This document shows positions 9,159-18,099 of a DNA stretch of 64,000 bases, one piece after another (the stretch's first letter is position 1; the number at the start of each line of letters is the position of its first letter). The notes under the pieces were generated by a model. It searched no databases, was not told the DNA's origin, and was given only the letters and a program-made list of their open reading frames with translations. The translations under genes and the position numbers were made by a program. Origin of the DNA: CAUZIZ01 sp965218775 (GTDB lineage: Bacteria > Acidobacteriota > UBA6911 > RPQK01 > JAJDTT01); NCBI GenBank assembly GCA_965218775.1, contig CBDCLS010000006.1, positions 1,798,001 to 1,862,000 of the forward strand. Reading direction: 5' to 3'.

Positions 9159-9569
9159 AGCGACTTGGCCATGCCCTACACACTGCTGGACCAGGAAGCG
9201 CTGGATGACGAGCTTCCGCGCTGTTCCGAGCGAAGTGTTGGCGTTATTATCGGAGCACCCTACAGTTCCGGAATCTTGGCCACCGGCGCCGTAACAGGCG
9301 CCCACTATCGGTATGAAGAGGCCAACGAAGAGGTGCTGTCCAGAGTTCGCCGCATCGAGGCGATCTGCCATCGAAACCAGGTTCCGCTCCGGGCAGCGGC
9401 GCTTCAGTTCCCCTTGGGCCACCCTTCCGTGGCCTCGGTGATTCCAGGTGCCGACACTCCGGACCAGGTGATCGACAATCTCTACCAGATGCGCGTCGCC
9501 ATTCCAGAAGATCTCTGGAATGAGCTGAAATCCGAAGGTCTGCTTCGGCAGGATGCCCCGGTTTGCTAA
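9159..9569 (+). pseudogene. aldo/keto reductase, C-terminal fragment
   Basis: The frame after a stop at 9158 encodes about 135 residues matching the last third of aldo/keto reductases of the D-threo-aldose 1-dehydrogenase type: MPYTLLDQEAL, then VGVIIGAPYSSGILATG, then VPLRAAALQFPLGHP and VASVIPGADTPDQV. The N-terminal TIM-barrel half with the catalytic Tyr/Lys/Asp is missing, so it cannot be active. The breakpoint lies within about 60 bp of the divergent kelch-symporter start. Confidence 0.75.
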
Positions 9570-9775
9570 GCTGAGACTTCACGCGGCGAGGGGGTCATGC
9601 GGAAGCGTCATCTTTCACAGTCACGGCTCTGAAAGAGGCGTACAATCACGGTAGAGGTCTGTATCTTGTACCTTGGAATTCAAGACAGGTGCAGCTGGAT
9701 GAACCGGCTGAGATAATGGAGGCGGAACCCGACTGAGCTCTCTTGGCTGACCAGTACAGGACGGAGGTCTTAACC

Positions 9776-10621
9776 ATGAAGCTAGCGCTGATTCAGATGG
9801 AAAGTACTATTGGCGGGCTCGATGAGAACATCAGCCGCGCGTCACACTTCATTGATGAAGGAGCGGGCGAAGGAGCTGAGCTCCTCGTCCTGCCTGAATT
9901 CTGGAGCACCGGATACTTCCCTCTAGCGGTGGACTATAGCTTCTATGATCTGGCCGATAGCGAGGATGGGAAGGCGACGACTGCGGTCAAGGAGAAGGCG
10001 CGGCAGCATGGTGTCCACATCGCCTCCACCATCTATGAGCGGCAGGCTGCCGGCCTCTTCTACAACACCTCCATGATGGTGAATCCCGAGGGCGAGGTCG
10101 TCAGCAAGTACCGGAAGGTTCACGTCCCAGCCCGGAGAGGCCTGGAGAAGCTGTTCTATCGCGGTGGCTCCAAGTTTCCCGTGGCCCGAGTCGGGGAGTG
10201 GCAGGTCGGTACCATGCTCTGCTACGACACCTTGTTGCCCGAGCCTGCCCGCTGCCTCGCTTTGAATGGGGCGGAATTGATTCTGGCCCCCTTCGGCGCC
10301 TCCACCACAGAGGGAGGGATCTGGGAGCACATGATCATCACCCGGGCCTTCGAAAACGGCGCCTACGTGGCTGCCTGCAACGCCGTCGGCGATTTGAAAC
10401 TGCCCGATGGGGACGGCTTTACTCTGGGCGGCAAGAGCATCATCGTGGACCCCGAAGGCAGCATCGTGGCCGAGGCCGAAGCGGCTGGAGAAACCATTGT
10501 CTACGGAGATCTGGGGCTAGATCGGGTCAGCGAGGTCCGCACCCGGTATTTCATGTTGCGGGATCGTCGACCTGATGCCTATCATGTAATTACCACGGCC
10601 ACGGAGGATATCTCTCAATAG
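9776..10621 (+). CDS. carbon-nitrogen hydrolase (nitrilase superfamily)
   Basis: A cytoplasmic amidase or nitrilase of 281 residues. The catalytic triad is complete: Glu41 in LPEFWSTGY, Lys114 in KYRKVHVP and Cys149 in GTMLCYDTLLPE. Length and motifs suit the N-carbamoylputrescine amidase / omega-amidase side of the superfamily rather than true nitrilases, but the substrate is not determined. ATG at 9776 was chosen over an upstream codon at 9743 because GGAGGT lies 8-14 nt before it. It stands 13 bp before a DUF1553 gene on the same strand and may head that operon. The 206 bp upstream hold nothing I recognise. Confidence 0.85.
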   Translation: MKLALIQMESTIGGLDENISRASHFIDEGAGEGAELLVLPEFWSTGYFPLAVDYSFYDLADSEDGKATTAVKEKARQHGVHIASTIYERQAAGLFYNTSMMVNPEGEVVSKYRKVHVPARRGLEKLFYRGGSKFPVARVGEWQVGTMLCYDTLLPEPARCLALNGAELILAPFGASTTEGGIWEHMIITRAFENGAYVAACNAVGDLKLPDGDGFTLGGKSIIVDPEGSIVAEAEAAGETIVYGDLGLDRVSEVRTRYFMLRDRRPDAYHVITTATEDISQ

Positions 10622-10634
10622 AAACTGGTCCTGA

Positions 10635-13157
10635 ATGAGTTCCAGAATAGGTTCTAGAGCTGGAAGCAACACAGTCGCGAAGCTTGAGATAGCGATTATC
10701 TTGACTCTGCTGGTCTCAACGCTGACTGGCCTGCGAGGTCAGGGACCAACTCCTCTGGAATCCGCAGCGGCATTCGAGCATGCCGTCCTTCCTATTCTTG
10801 AAAAGCATTGCCTCCAATGCCATAGCGGCTTGGCCCCGCAGGCCGGGCTGGATGTGGGGTCACCTACAAGCTTGATCAGGGGAGGTTCCCAGGGGACGGC
10901 CATTGTCCCGGGATCGGCTCGCGAGAGTCTTCTCTACCGACGGGTTGTCGAGGGTGAGATGCCCCTGGGTGGTGAGAGATTGAGTCAGGTAGAGCTGGAA
11001 ACGATTCGACGTTGGATCGACCAGGGAGCGCCGTCTTCCAGTCCGGAGACGGCGCTGCCGAGTGCCTCCATCGACGATCCAGGGGATCGCGAGCATTGGG
11101 CGTTCCTGCCACCCGAGCGGCCCTCTCCGCCTGAAGTGCGGCAGCACCAGCGAGTCCGTAATCCGATAGATGCTTTCATTTTGGCAGAGCTTGAGGAGCA
11201 GGGGCTCAGCTTCTCTCCCGAAGCCGATCCCATTACGCTGGTGAGGCGTGTCCACTTCGACCTGACTGGGCTTCCCCCAACTCCGAAACAGGCCGATGAC
11301 TTTTGGGCAGACCCCTCGACCGGTGGCTATCAGAAGATGATCGACGGGCTATTGGACAGTCCTCACTATGGTGAGCGCTGGGGGCGCCACTGGCTCGACA
11401 TCGCAGGGTACGCGGATTCCGAGGGAGGGGAAGCGGCCGACGTCATCCGTGACTTTGCCTGGCGCTATCGGGACTACGTGATCCGAGCCTTCAACTCCGA
11501 CAAACCCTATGACCAGTTTCTACGTGAACAGCTAGCCGGGGACGAGCTTTCCGAGTTTCGCCAATACGACGGGTTGCCGCCGGACGTCGTCGAGCCCCTT
11601 GAAGCGACGGGTTTCCTGCGGATGGCGGCCGACGGCACCTCACCTGGGCACCCCGGGAACCTGAACAACCATTACTTGTGGAGAATGCTGTTCGACACCC
11701 AACAGATCGTCGGCTCGGCCTTGATGGGTGTGACTCTGCATTGCGCTCGCTGTCACGATCACAAGTACGAGCCGATCAGCCAGAAGGAATACTATGGCCT
11801 TCAGGCTATCTTCTCGGGCGCCATCCGTCCCTTGGGCCCGGTGCTGACTACGAAAGAGCGCCGGATCTTTGAAGCGACTCGAGCCGAGCAGGACTCCGCC
11901 AACGAGGTGAATAAGCCTCTCGAGGAGGTCGTCAAAGCCCTCAAGTCCCTACAGCTGGCCCGGCGAACACAGTATCAGGCCAAGCATCCGAAGCGGGAAG
12001 CCGCAGAGGAAGCTGAGCTGCGCGAGATGTTTCCAGACTACGCCAGCATCGCGGAGCGGCTGGAGAGGGAGATCAAGGAGGAGGAGGCCAAGCGTATCCA
12101 TCTCACCGCCATCCGCGCACTCTACGATATGGACGCAGATCCACCGCGGACTCGGGTGCTGAGGCGGGGCGACTATGAAAAACCGGAAGCGACGGAGGCC
12201 TCACCGGGAATTCCAGGGGTGTTGGACGACGAGGAACGGCCTTTCCAGATCCCGGCTCCTGAGCCCGATGCGAAAACCAGCGGGCGACGACGGTCGTTCG
12301 CCCGCTGGTTGACCCGATCGAGCCACCCGATCACGGCGCGGCTCATGGTGAATCGGATCTGGGCTCACCACTTCGGGAAAGGCATCGTTTCCAGCACCGA
12401 CAATTTCGGAAAATCCGGAGCACTGCCCAGCCACCCAGCCCTGCTAGACTGGCTGGCGACCGAGTTTGTCCGTGAGGGCTGGAGTGTCAAGTCCATCCAT
12501 CGCCTGATCATGACTTCGACCGTCTATCAGCAGGGTTCACAGGCCCGCGCCGAGGGACTTGCCATCGACCCGGACAACAGGCTTCTGTGGAGGATGAATC
12601 CACGTCGATTGGAAGCGGAGATTGTTCGGGATTCGATGCTGGCTGTCAGCGGGACCCTGAATGGGAAGATGTACGGGCAACCCGTGAAGACCGAGACGAA
12701 AGCTACGGGTGAAATCGTCCCGGAAAGGGATGTGTTCGGTGGACGGCGTTCGATCTACCAGATCGTTCGGCGCTCGGCTCCCCAGAGTTTCCTTGAGGTC
12801 TTCGATGCTCCGATCATAGAGGTCAACTGCCCAGAGCGCAGCACCTCGACCACGGCTTCTCAGGCGCTGGCACTGATGAACAGCGAGTTCGTGGGCTCCC
12901 AGGCAGAGCTGTTTGCACGCCGCGTTCTCAAGGAGGCTCCACCATCCAGTCCGGTGGACGCTGACACTGTCCAACACGCTTTCCGCTTGGCTCTATCCCG
13001 AAAACCCAGCACCGGCGAGCGACAGATGCTTCTTGCCTTTCTTGAAAAACAGGTGGAGGGACATCAAGAGCTAAACGGCGAAACCCTGGCCCTACGGATC
13101 TACTCTAATCTGTGCCAGTCGCTCCTGAATACCAACGAGTTCGTCTACGTCGACTGA
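10635..13157 (+). CDS. planctomycete-type cytochrome: PSCyt1-DUF1549-DUF1553 protein
   Basis: An 840-residue exported protein. An N-terminal hydrophobic signal (about residues 17-35) is followed by a haem-binding C-L-Q-C-H at residues 59-63, the PSCyt1-type cytochrome domain (GLAPQAGLDVGSP). DUF1549 follows (NPIDAFILAELEEQGL, FDLTGLPPTP, YGERWGRHWLDIAGYAD) and DUF1553 occupies the last ~250 residues (ARLMVNRIWAHHFGKGIV, ASQALALMNSEFV). A charged coiled-coil-like insert lies around residues 415-480. A second C-A-R-C-H at about residue 371 could bind another haem. It is followed immediately by DUF1501, its usual partner. The pair is typical of large secreted systems whose reaction is unknown. 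Confidence 0.9.
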   Translation: MSSRIGSRAGSNTVAKLEIAIILTLLVSTLTGLRGQGPTPLESAAAFEHAVLPILEKHCLQCHSGLAPQAGLDVGSPTSLIRGGSQGTAIVPGSARESLLYRRVVEGEMPLGGERLSQVELETIRRWIDQGAPSSSPETALPSASIDDPGDREHWAFLPPERPSPPEVRQHQRVRNPIDAFILAELEEQGLSFSPEADPITLVRRVHFDLTGLPPTPKQADDFWADPSTGGYQKMIDGLLDSPHYGERWGRHWLDIAGYADSEGGEAADVIRDFAWRYRDYVIRAFNSDKPYDQFLREQLAGDELSEFRQYDGLPPDVVEPLEATGFLRMAADGTSPGHPGNLNNHYLWRMLFDTQQIVGSALMGVTLHCARCHDHKYEPISQKEYYGLQAIFSGAIRPLGPVLTTKERRIFEATRAEQDSANEVNKPLEEVVKALKSLQLARRTQYQAKHPKREAAEEAELREMFPDYASIAERLEREIKEEEAKRIHLTAIRALYDMDADPPRTRVLRRGDYEKPEATEASPGIPGVLDDEERPFQIPAPEPDAKTSGRRRSFARWLTRSSHPITARLMVNRIWAHHFGKGIVSSTDNFGKSGALPSHPALLDWLATEFVREGWSVKSIHRLIMTSTVYQQGSQARAEGLAIDPDNRLLWRMNPRRLEAEIVRDSMLAVSGTLNGKMYGQPVKTETKATGEIVPERDVFGGRRSIYQIVRRSAPQSFLEVFDAPIIEVNCPERSTSTTASQALALMNSEFVGSQAELFARRVLKEAPPSSPVDADTVQHAFRLALSRKPSTGERQMLLAFLEKQVEGHQELNGETLALRIYSNLCQSLLNTNEFVYVD

Positions 13158-13174
13158 TGGAAGGAGATCCCCCT

Positions 13175-14602
13175 ATGGATACCGGCCATGTGCGCTACCT
13201 GCCAATGAGGCAAATGTTGACGCGGCGGGCTTGGTTCGAACGGATTCGGGATGGACTGGGTGGCATCGCTTTGGGCTCTTTGTTGGGTGAGACTCTAAGC
13301 GCAGAGTCTCCCAGACACTTCGACGTTCTGGTGAAGAGACCGCACTTTACGCCGAAGGCCAAGCGGGTGATCCTGCTGTTTCAGAATGGTGGCCCCAGCC
13401 AGATGGACCTCTTCGATCCCAAGACCGAGCTCATCAAACGTCACGGTGAGGCTCCGGGCGAAGGCTACGTAAACACGGTTGACGTGAAGAAGACGGGTAC
13501 GTGGATGGGGAGCCCATTCGAGTTTGCCAAGCACGGCCAGTCGGGTACTGTCCTGAGCGAGCTGCTTCCGGGTCTGGCCCAGCACGTCGACGAGATTGCC
13601 GTGATCCGTTCGATGGTGACGGTGCATTCCAATCATGAACAGGCTCTCCGAAACATCAACACCGGTCTCATCAATCCCGGGCGTCCGGCGCTGGGCTCCT
13701 GGATTACTTATGGACTGGGAAGCGAGAACCAGAATCTGCCCGCCTACGTCGCGATCCTGAATCCCAATGGCCTCCCCATTGACGGGGCCAAGAACTATTC
13801 CAGCGGTTGGCTTCCGCCGGTGTATCAGGGTATGGCGATGCGAGCAGAGGGCGCACCCGTGCTCAACCTGGCAACTCGGGGTTCAGTCCCTGATAGCGCC
13901 CATCGACTGGAGCTGCTGCATCAGCTCAACCGGGAGCACCTGAGGGTCCGGCCCAATCAACTGGAGCTCGAGGCCCGCATCTCCAGCTTCGAACTTGCCG
14001 CTCGAATGCAGGTGGCTGCATCTGATGCCCTGGACCTGTCTAAAGAGTCGAAAGCGACACATGAACTGTACGGTACCGATGGCCAGGAGACCAGCATCTA
14101 TGGACGCGAGTGCCTGCTAGCTCGCCGCCTGGTCGAGCGAGGCGTCCGCTTTGTCCAGGTGCTGCACAAGAGCCAACCCTGGGATACTCACAAGGAGAAC
14201 GAGAAGGGTCACCGCAAGATCAGTCGCCAGACGGATCAGCCGGTGCATGCCCTGCTGACCGATCTTCGCCAGCGGGGTCTGCTAGACGAGACCCTGGTGA
14301 TCTGGGCGGGCGAGTTCGGCCGAACCCCCATGGCCGAAGGTGAGGATGGCAGGGACCATCACAAACATGCATTCAGTTTGTGGATGGCCGGCGGCGGAAT
14401 ACGGGGCGGAGTCACCCATGGCACCACGGATGACTTCGGCTATCACGTCGTGGAGAATCCGGTCAGCACTTCCGATTACCACGCCACTATTCTGCATCTC
14501 CTCGGACTCGACCACGAGCGTCTTACCTACCGGCATGGAAATCGCGATGAGAGTTTGACGGACGTGCATCCGACCAAGGTGGTCAAGGGAATCCTGGCGT
14601 AG
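13175..14602 (+). CDS. DUF1501 (sulfatase-like) exported protein
   Basis: A 475-residue DUF1501 protein, a member of the alkaline-phosphatase-like superfamily lacking proven activity. Signature stretches include RVILLFQNGGPSQMDLFDPK, SNHEQALRNINTG and WAGEFGRTPMAEGEDGRDHH. The N-terminus carries LTRRAWFERIRDGLGGIALG, a twin-arginine-like leader. ATG at 13175 is supported by AAGGAGAT 6 nt upstream; an ATG overlapping the previous stop (13157) would place the ribosome site inside the gene. It follows the DUF1553 gene by 17 bp and the two are almost certainly co-transcribed. A decayed second pair lies at 39.4-41.3 kb. Confidence 0.9.
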   Translation: MDTGHVRYLPMRQMLTRRAWFERIRDGLGGIALGSLLGETLSAESPRHFDVLVKRPHFTPKAKRVILLFQNGGPSQMDLFDPKTELIKRHGEAPGEGYVNTVDVKKTGTWMGSPFEFAKHGQSGTVLSELLPGLAQHVDEIAVIRSMVTVHSNHEQALRNINTGLINPGRPALGSWITYGLGSENQNLPAYVAILNPNGLPIDGAKNYSSGWLPPVYQGMAMRAEGAPVLNLATRGSVPDSAHRLELLHQLNREHLRVRPNQLELEARISSFELAARMQVAASDALDLSKESKATHELYGTDGQETSIYGRECLLARRLVERGVRFVQVLHKSQPWDTHKENEKGHRKISRQTDQPVHALLTDLRQRGLLDETLVIWAGEFGRTPMAEGEDGRDHHKHAFSLWMAGGGIRGGVTHGTTDDFGYHVVENPVSTSDYHATILHLLGLDHERLTYRHGNRDESLTDVHPTKVVKGILA

Positions 14603-14707
14603 AAAGGTCAGTTCCAATGGGGTTGTGTCCTTTAGTCCAGTAGAATCCAACCAAAAAGCAAACTCCAATCACTTTCTTCTGCAATAGCCGGGGGCGCCCA
14701 GCCACGC

Positions 14708-15859
14708 CTAAGGGCAGGTATCAAAGGCGCCTGTGTCCAAGACAGGTGGCGCCGGGTTGCCGAGTTCGTTCCCGTACTTCCTTTCCTCACCCGTCCGGGT
14801 GTCTGTGACTGTCAGCGTGTACTCAACATCGGTGAGTCCCCCAGCAAAAACCCAGAAGTTATTGAAGGCAGCAAGATCGCAGGCGTCGAGGACTTTGACG
14901 ATCATCTCGCCGTTGTCCTGGTCAAGAAAGAAGAAGCCGTAGTCGTCGAAGGGAAAAGCCTGAGCCAATTGGCTAGGGCCGGACGGTGTGTTTTGCCAAT
15001 CCATCTCAGCTTTGAAGCGCCCAGCGGGCCCCAGGCACAGCGTATCCTGGTCGCTGCTGCAATCGTCCTTGTTGGATCGAATTTCATGGTCCGAGGTCTG
15101 AAGCAACCCGTTTTCGTTGATCTCGTGAAAGACCACTGCGACGTAAGTCCGTGCTCTAGTTGAGGTTGGATTCACACAGATTTGCCAGGTGCCATCGACC
15201 GGAGCCTGCCCTTGATTAAACTCGCTGAGAACATTGGCCCGATGCTCTCCGCTATAGGGGAAGCTGGTTTGGTTCTCAATGTTGCCATCGACATCATAAA
15301 CGGTTGATTGAATCTCCACGTTGAGGTCCTTGTTGGGTGGATTGCCGACAAGGGCAAGTGCCGCAGTGTTGTCCTGGTGTATGGGCGCGGCAGCACAGCC
15401 ACCCTGGGGTATCCGCTTCTCCGCCGAGAAGGGGTATGAAAACGAGTCCTTTTTCCCGTCCGAACAGTCGATAGTGTAGGCTGCCTGAAAGCCCAGGTTG
15501 GCAGGCTGGTGGAGGATGGTGACAGCATTCGTGGTAATTCCAGAGGCCCCTGGTACGGGAGAAAAATTGAATCTCCTGGTGCCATGAGCTGGGATATCCG
15601 TAGTGAACTTATTTCCCAGGTTTTGGCCGTTGACCAGAGTGGGAATCGTGGGGCCCAGGTTGTTTCCTCGATTGAGCCAAATGACCGCCTGTTGGCGCTG
15701 ATGCGTGTGATTTGTCACGTCCACATACGATCTGAAATCGCATCCACCAAAGCTACCGACAGCCAGCTGAGGGGCGGTTGCAGCCAACGTCCAAGAGCAT
15801 GACGTAAGGACGATAAAACCCACCAAAAAACATTCCCGCATGGCTTTGACACTCAACAT
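14708..15859 (-). CDS. secreted protein with acidobacterial-type C-terminal domain
   Basis: A 383-residue exported protein (signal peptide ending TLAATAP). The last ~110 residues have the arrangement LCLGPAGRFKAEMDW, YGFFFLDQDNGEMIVKVLD, FWVFAGGLTDVEYTLTVTDT and a final C-P, a domain common at the end of secreted proteins in Acidobacteriota and relatives. The first ~230 residues look like an immunoglobulin-like or beta-sandwich region without an enzymatic motif. ATG at 15859 has AAGGGGGT 4 nt upstream. It is monocistronic, converging with the DUF1501 operon. A surface or matrix role is plausible but not shown. Confidence 0.7.
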   Translation of the reverse strand: MLSVKAMRECFLVGFIVLTSCSWTLAATAPQLAVGSFGGCDFRSYVDVTNHTHQRQQAVIWLNRGNNLGPTIPTLVNGQNLGNKFTTDIPAHGTRRFNFSPVPGASGITTNAVTILHQPANLGFQAAYTIDCSDGKKDSFSYPFSAEKRIPQGGCAAAPIHQDNTAALALVGNPPNKDLNVEIQSTVYDVDGNIENQTSFPYSGEHRANVLSEFNQGQAPVDGTWQICVNPTSTRARTYVAVVFHEINENGLLQTSDHEIRSNKDDCSSDQDTLCLGPAGRFKAEMDWQNTPSGPSQLAQAFPFDDYGFFFLDQDNGEMIVKVLDACDLAAFNNFWVFAGGLTDVEYTLTVTDTRTGEERKYGNELGNPAPPVLDTGAFDTCP

Positions 15860-16037
15860 TTTGACCCCCTTCGATTGGTTCTTAACTCAGATTTCATGCC
15901 CGCTCTACTGCGCCGCGGGAAGCTTTTGTACCAGAGCTTAGCATCTTTATGGAAAGGAGCACTAAGGGCAATAGCGATCTCGTGTTTTACGTCCTGAGCT
16001 TGTTAACTTGACAACGCCTAGCAGAGCAGTTAACAGG

Positions 16038-16066
16038 TTGACATACTGACGCAGAACCCATATGAT
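16038..16066 (+). promoter_or_regulatory. consensus sigma70 promoter of the vapBC operon
   Basis: TTGACA at 16038-16043 and TATGAT at 16061-16066 are separated by exactly 17 bp. Transcription should start around 16073, at or next to the ATG at 16075, so the message is probably leaderless. GTTAAC occurs at 16002-16007 and 16029-16034, each followed by TTGACA, and could be operator sites for the antitoxin. Confidence 0.7.
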
Positions 16067-16074
16067 CTGATGTC

Positions 16075-16314
16075 ATGCGAACTACAATCCGTCTTCAGGA
16101 CAAGCTTCTGGAGCACGCAAAACGTAAGGCGGCCGAAGAAGGTCGAACACTCACATCTCTGGTTGAAGAGGGGCTCATGATCATTTTGGCAGAACCAGAA
16201 CAGAAAGAACGGCGACGAACGGTCCTGCCGGTCTCCAACGCCTCAGGTGGTGTCTTGCCGGGAGTGGATATCAACAACTCCGCGTCGCTATTGGACGTGC
16301 TGGATGGGCGATGA
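16075..16314 (+). CDS. VapB-type ribbon-helix-helix antitoxin
   Basis: A 79-residue antitoxin. The first ~45 residues (MRTTIRLQDKLLEHAKRKAA, then EEGRTLTSLVEEGL) form a CopG/MetJ-like ribbon-helix-helix domain that would dimerise and bind operator DNA; the remainder would wrap around the toxin. It overlaps the toxin gene by 4 nt (ATGA). No Shine-Dalgarno precedes the ATG, which fits a leaderless transcript from the promoter just upstream. Confidence 0.85.
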   Translation: MRTTIRLQDKLLEHAKRKAAEEGRTLTSLVEEGLMIILAEPEQKERRRTVLPVSNASGGVLPGVDINNSASLLDVLDGR

Positions 16315-16736
16315 TCTTGCCCGACATCAACGTCCTGCTCCACGCCTTCCGTCCGGATTCGACGGACCACGTTCGTTCCCGGGATTGGCTGGATCAAGTG
16401 GTCAACGGCGATTCCCGCTATGGGATAGCACCTCAGGTCTTGAGCGGAGTGATTCGCATCGCCACCCATCCGCGAGTGTTTGCACAGCCAAGCACACTCG
16501 AAGAAACGCTTGCCTTCTGTAATGTTCTCCTGTTCCTACCGCACTCCGTGATCATCCGACCTAGTGTGCGACACTGGCAGATTTTCACTCACTTGTGCAA
16601 CCAGGCGGACGCACGAGGCAACCTCGTGCCGGATGCCTGGTTTGCAGCGCTCGCCATCGAGGCTGGTTGCGAGTGGATCACGCTAGATCGTGGCTTTGCC
16701 CGGTTCCCTGGCCTCAACTGGAAGACTCCTTGGTAA
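16311..16736 (+). CDS. VapC-type PIN-domain toxin
   Basis: A 141-residue PIN-domain ribonuclease, the toxin of the VapB-type antitoxin before it. The acidic metal-binding residues are visible: Asp in MILPDINVLLHAF, Asp in LVPDAWFAALAIE and Asp in CEWITLDRGFARF. PIN toxins of this group usually cut tRNA or rRNA (family knowledge). Translation is coupled to the antitoxin by the ATGA overlap. It converges with the RelE-type toxin gene, the two stops being 20 bp apart. Confidence 0.85.
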   Translation: MILPDINVLLHAFRPDSTDHVRSRDWLDQVVNGDSRYGIAPQVLSGVIRIATHPRVFAQPSTLEETLAFCNVLLFLPHSVIIRPSVRHWQIFTHLCNQADARGNLVPDAWFAALAIEAGCEWITLDRGFARFPGLNWKTPW

Positions 16737-16756
16737 TAAGTTCGCTCTTTCGGAGC

Positions 16757-17026
16757 CTACCTACGGTAGGTGCTCTCGCTTCTTCGCAAGATCGCGGAAA
16801 TGAAAACCACCTTGCTGGAGCGAGAGACGACGAAAATGAGGCGATACTGACCAACGCGTGTGCGGTATCGCCACTTCCATTGCCTGCCGGCAAGTGGCTT
16901 CACGTTGCCCGAAAGCGGATCACCTCTCATCTGCTCGATAGCTCGAGCGATTCGCTGCTGGTTACCACGTGGGAGCCTGCCGAGCTCCTTCTGTGCATCC
17001 TTGGCCAGCTGGATGGTCCAAGACAT
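16757..17026 (-). CDS. RelE/ParE-family toxin
   Basis: An 89-residue RelE-fold protein: SWTIQLAKDAQKELGRLPRG, then AIEQMRGDPLSGNVKPLAG, then WRYRTRVGQYRLIFVV. These are the hallmarks of small RelE/ParE toxins, basic residues and Arg/Tyr on the central sheet being positioned for ribosome-dependent mRNA cleavage in RelE types. It begins 3 nt after the stop of the AbrB-type antitoxin gene, giving a tight antitoxin-toxin operon. Confidence 0.85.
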   Translation of the reverse strand: MSWTIQLAKDAQKELGRLPRGNQQRIARAIEQMRGDPLSGNVKPLAGRQWKWRYRTRVGQYRLIFVVSRSSKVVFISAILRRSESTYRR

Positions 17027-17029
17027 GCC

Positions 17030-17287
17030 TTAGAGGTTCAGCTCTTTCTTGATATCTTCCCAGTCTACGACGTCGCCGCGCTTGATTTGCTCCTCGCCAG
17101 CGCGAACGATCGCTTCCTCATCGGGCGTCAGGAGGTCATCGGCATCAATCAGCTTTTTGGGCTTGATGACCACATTCCCGTCACCTTTCGTGACCTCGAC
17201 GAAATCCCCCTCGGTAATGCCGAGGTCGTCACAGATGTCCTTGGGAATAACCACTTGTCGGCGCTGCCCAACCTTGCTGACGGGCAT
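17030..17287 (-). CDS. AbrB/SpoVT-type antitoxin partner of RelE
   Basis: An 85-residue protein with an N-terminal swapped-hairpin AbrB domain (MPVSKVGQRRQVVIPKDICD, then LGITEGDFVEV) and an acidic C-terminal tail for toxin neutralisation. ATG at 17287 has AAGGAGG 6 nt upstream, preferred over a start 14 codons earlier. Pairing an AbrB-type antitoxin with a RelE-type toxin is less usual than RHH/RelE but known. Expression is likely autoregulated through palindromes overlapping its promoter at 17333-17363. Confidence 0.85.
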   Translation of the reverse strand: MPVSKVGQRRQVVIPKDICDDLGITEGDFVEVTKGDGNVVIKPKKLIDADDLLTPDEEAIVRAGEEQIKRGDVVDWEDIKKELNL

Positions 17288-17332
17288 ATCTTCCCTCCTT
17301 AGAAACAAAGTTCGTCTTCGATCTCTCATACT

Positions 17333-17363
17333 ATCAGATTATCTGATTGACAGAATCTGTCAA
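17333..17363 (-). promoter_or_regulatory. promoter with two palindromic operators for the AbrB-RelE operon
   Basis: Reading the minus strand, TTGACA (17363-17358) and TAATCT (17341-17336) are spaced 16 bp. Two perfect palindromes cover them: TTGACAGAATCTGTCAA (17347-17363) over the -35 and ATCAGATTATCTGAT (17333-17347) over the -10. This is what an autorepressing antitoxin would need. The start codon is ~45 bp downstream with a good ribosome site. Confidence 0.7.
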
Positions 17364-17367
17364 GAGC

Positions 17368-17387
17368 CTAGTACCCTGTCAACCTAG
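17368..17387. repeat. short intergenic repeat, GTACCCTGT family
   Basis: CTAGTACCCTGTCAACCTAG; related copies lie at 40494, 40687, 46040 and 51301. See the element at 40494-40710, whose ends have the same sequence. Confidence 0.5.
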
Positions 17388-17399
17388 AAATTGTAGGTT

Positions 17400-17762
17400 C
17401 TAGACGGCCCTGGCGGCCGATCTCTGTGTTGCGCGTCCTCGACGTAGCCCTGCTATGCCTGTGGCCGCGCGCCTTGACCTCGACCACTGCCCCAACTCTT
17501 CCAGATCCAGATCCTGGAAGCGAAGAAAGTGCGAGTCGAAGCGATGACGCCTCTCTTCCCCATCGGTGATCAGATCCAATCCGGCCCTCTCCTGATCGGC
17601 GATTGCGAGCCGGGTGGCGTCGTCCTGGGCGTTCTGGAGAACCTCGGCTTCTGGTCTCCAAAAAGTGTCATCGCCGTAAGGGGTCGTCACTCTGTGGTGG
17701 CGAATCAGCCAGTCGGGCTTACTGTAACTCCCGACCAGTTGCGTCAGTAGCGAACCCTTCAT
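17400..17762 (-). pseudogene. MetE-like methionine synthase fragment
   Basis: The frame starts at ATG 17762 (AAGGAG 10 nt upstream) with LLTQLVGSYSKPDWLIRHH, then VTTPYGDDTFWRPEAEVL, QDDATRLAIADQERAGLDL and ITDGEERRHRFDSHF. This is the start of cobalamin-independent methionine synthase C-terminal-domain proteins (UROD/MetE fold, normally 340-380 residues). Homology stops near residue 95; the remaining codons are arginine/alanine-rich noise. The zinc-binding His/Cys residues are absent, so it is a 5' fragment. The lost part ends close to the short repeat at 17368. Confidence 0.7.
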
Positions 17763-18021
17763 CTATTATTGACTCCTTGCGGACGGCATCCGAACGACAT
17801 TTATTTGTTCGGCCAGGACCCGTCGCGCTTGCCACAAACGAATGAGTGTCTGTGTTCGGTGTCGTCGTATTGTGAGCTTTTGAGAGGCTCCCTCCGCGGG
17901 GCGGAGAGAAGCCGGTCGCCTAGAGCTTGTATACTATCCCCAGATCTCAGTCAACATTGCTCCCCTGGCCCAGGGCGACTTCTGGTAAGCCTCTGGCCCA
18001 GGACTGGCGGGGAGCTCGTCC

Positions 18022-18074
18022 ACTGAGGTTCGTGATGAAAGATTTGGATCTCTACTTTTTCAGGTTCAAGTAGA
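18022..18074. repeat. 53-bp repeat shared with 63247-63299
   Basis: ACTGAGGTTCGTGATGAAAG with the following bases to the end is about 80% identical to 63247-63299. Read on the minus strand, both copies end an open frame with YLNLKK or YLNLRE and a stop, and the match continues past the stop. Either two copies of a gene tail or a dispersed element. Confidence 0.45.
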
Positions 18075-18099
18075 AAGGCACGTAACCCTCAAGTAGATC

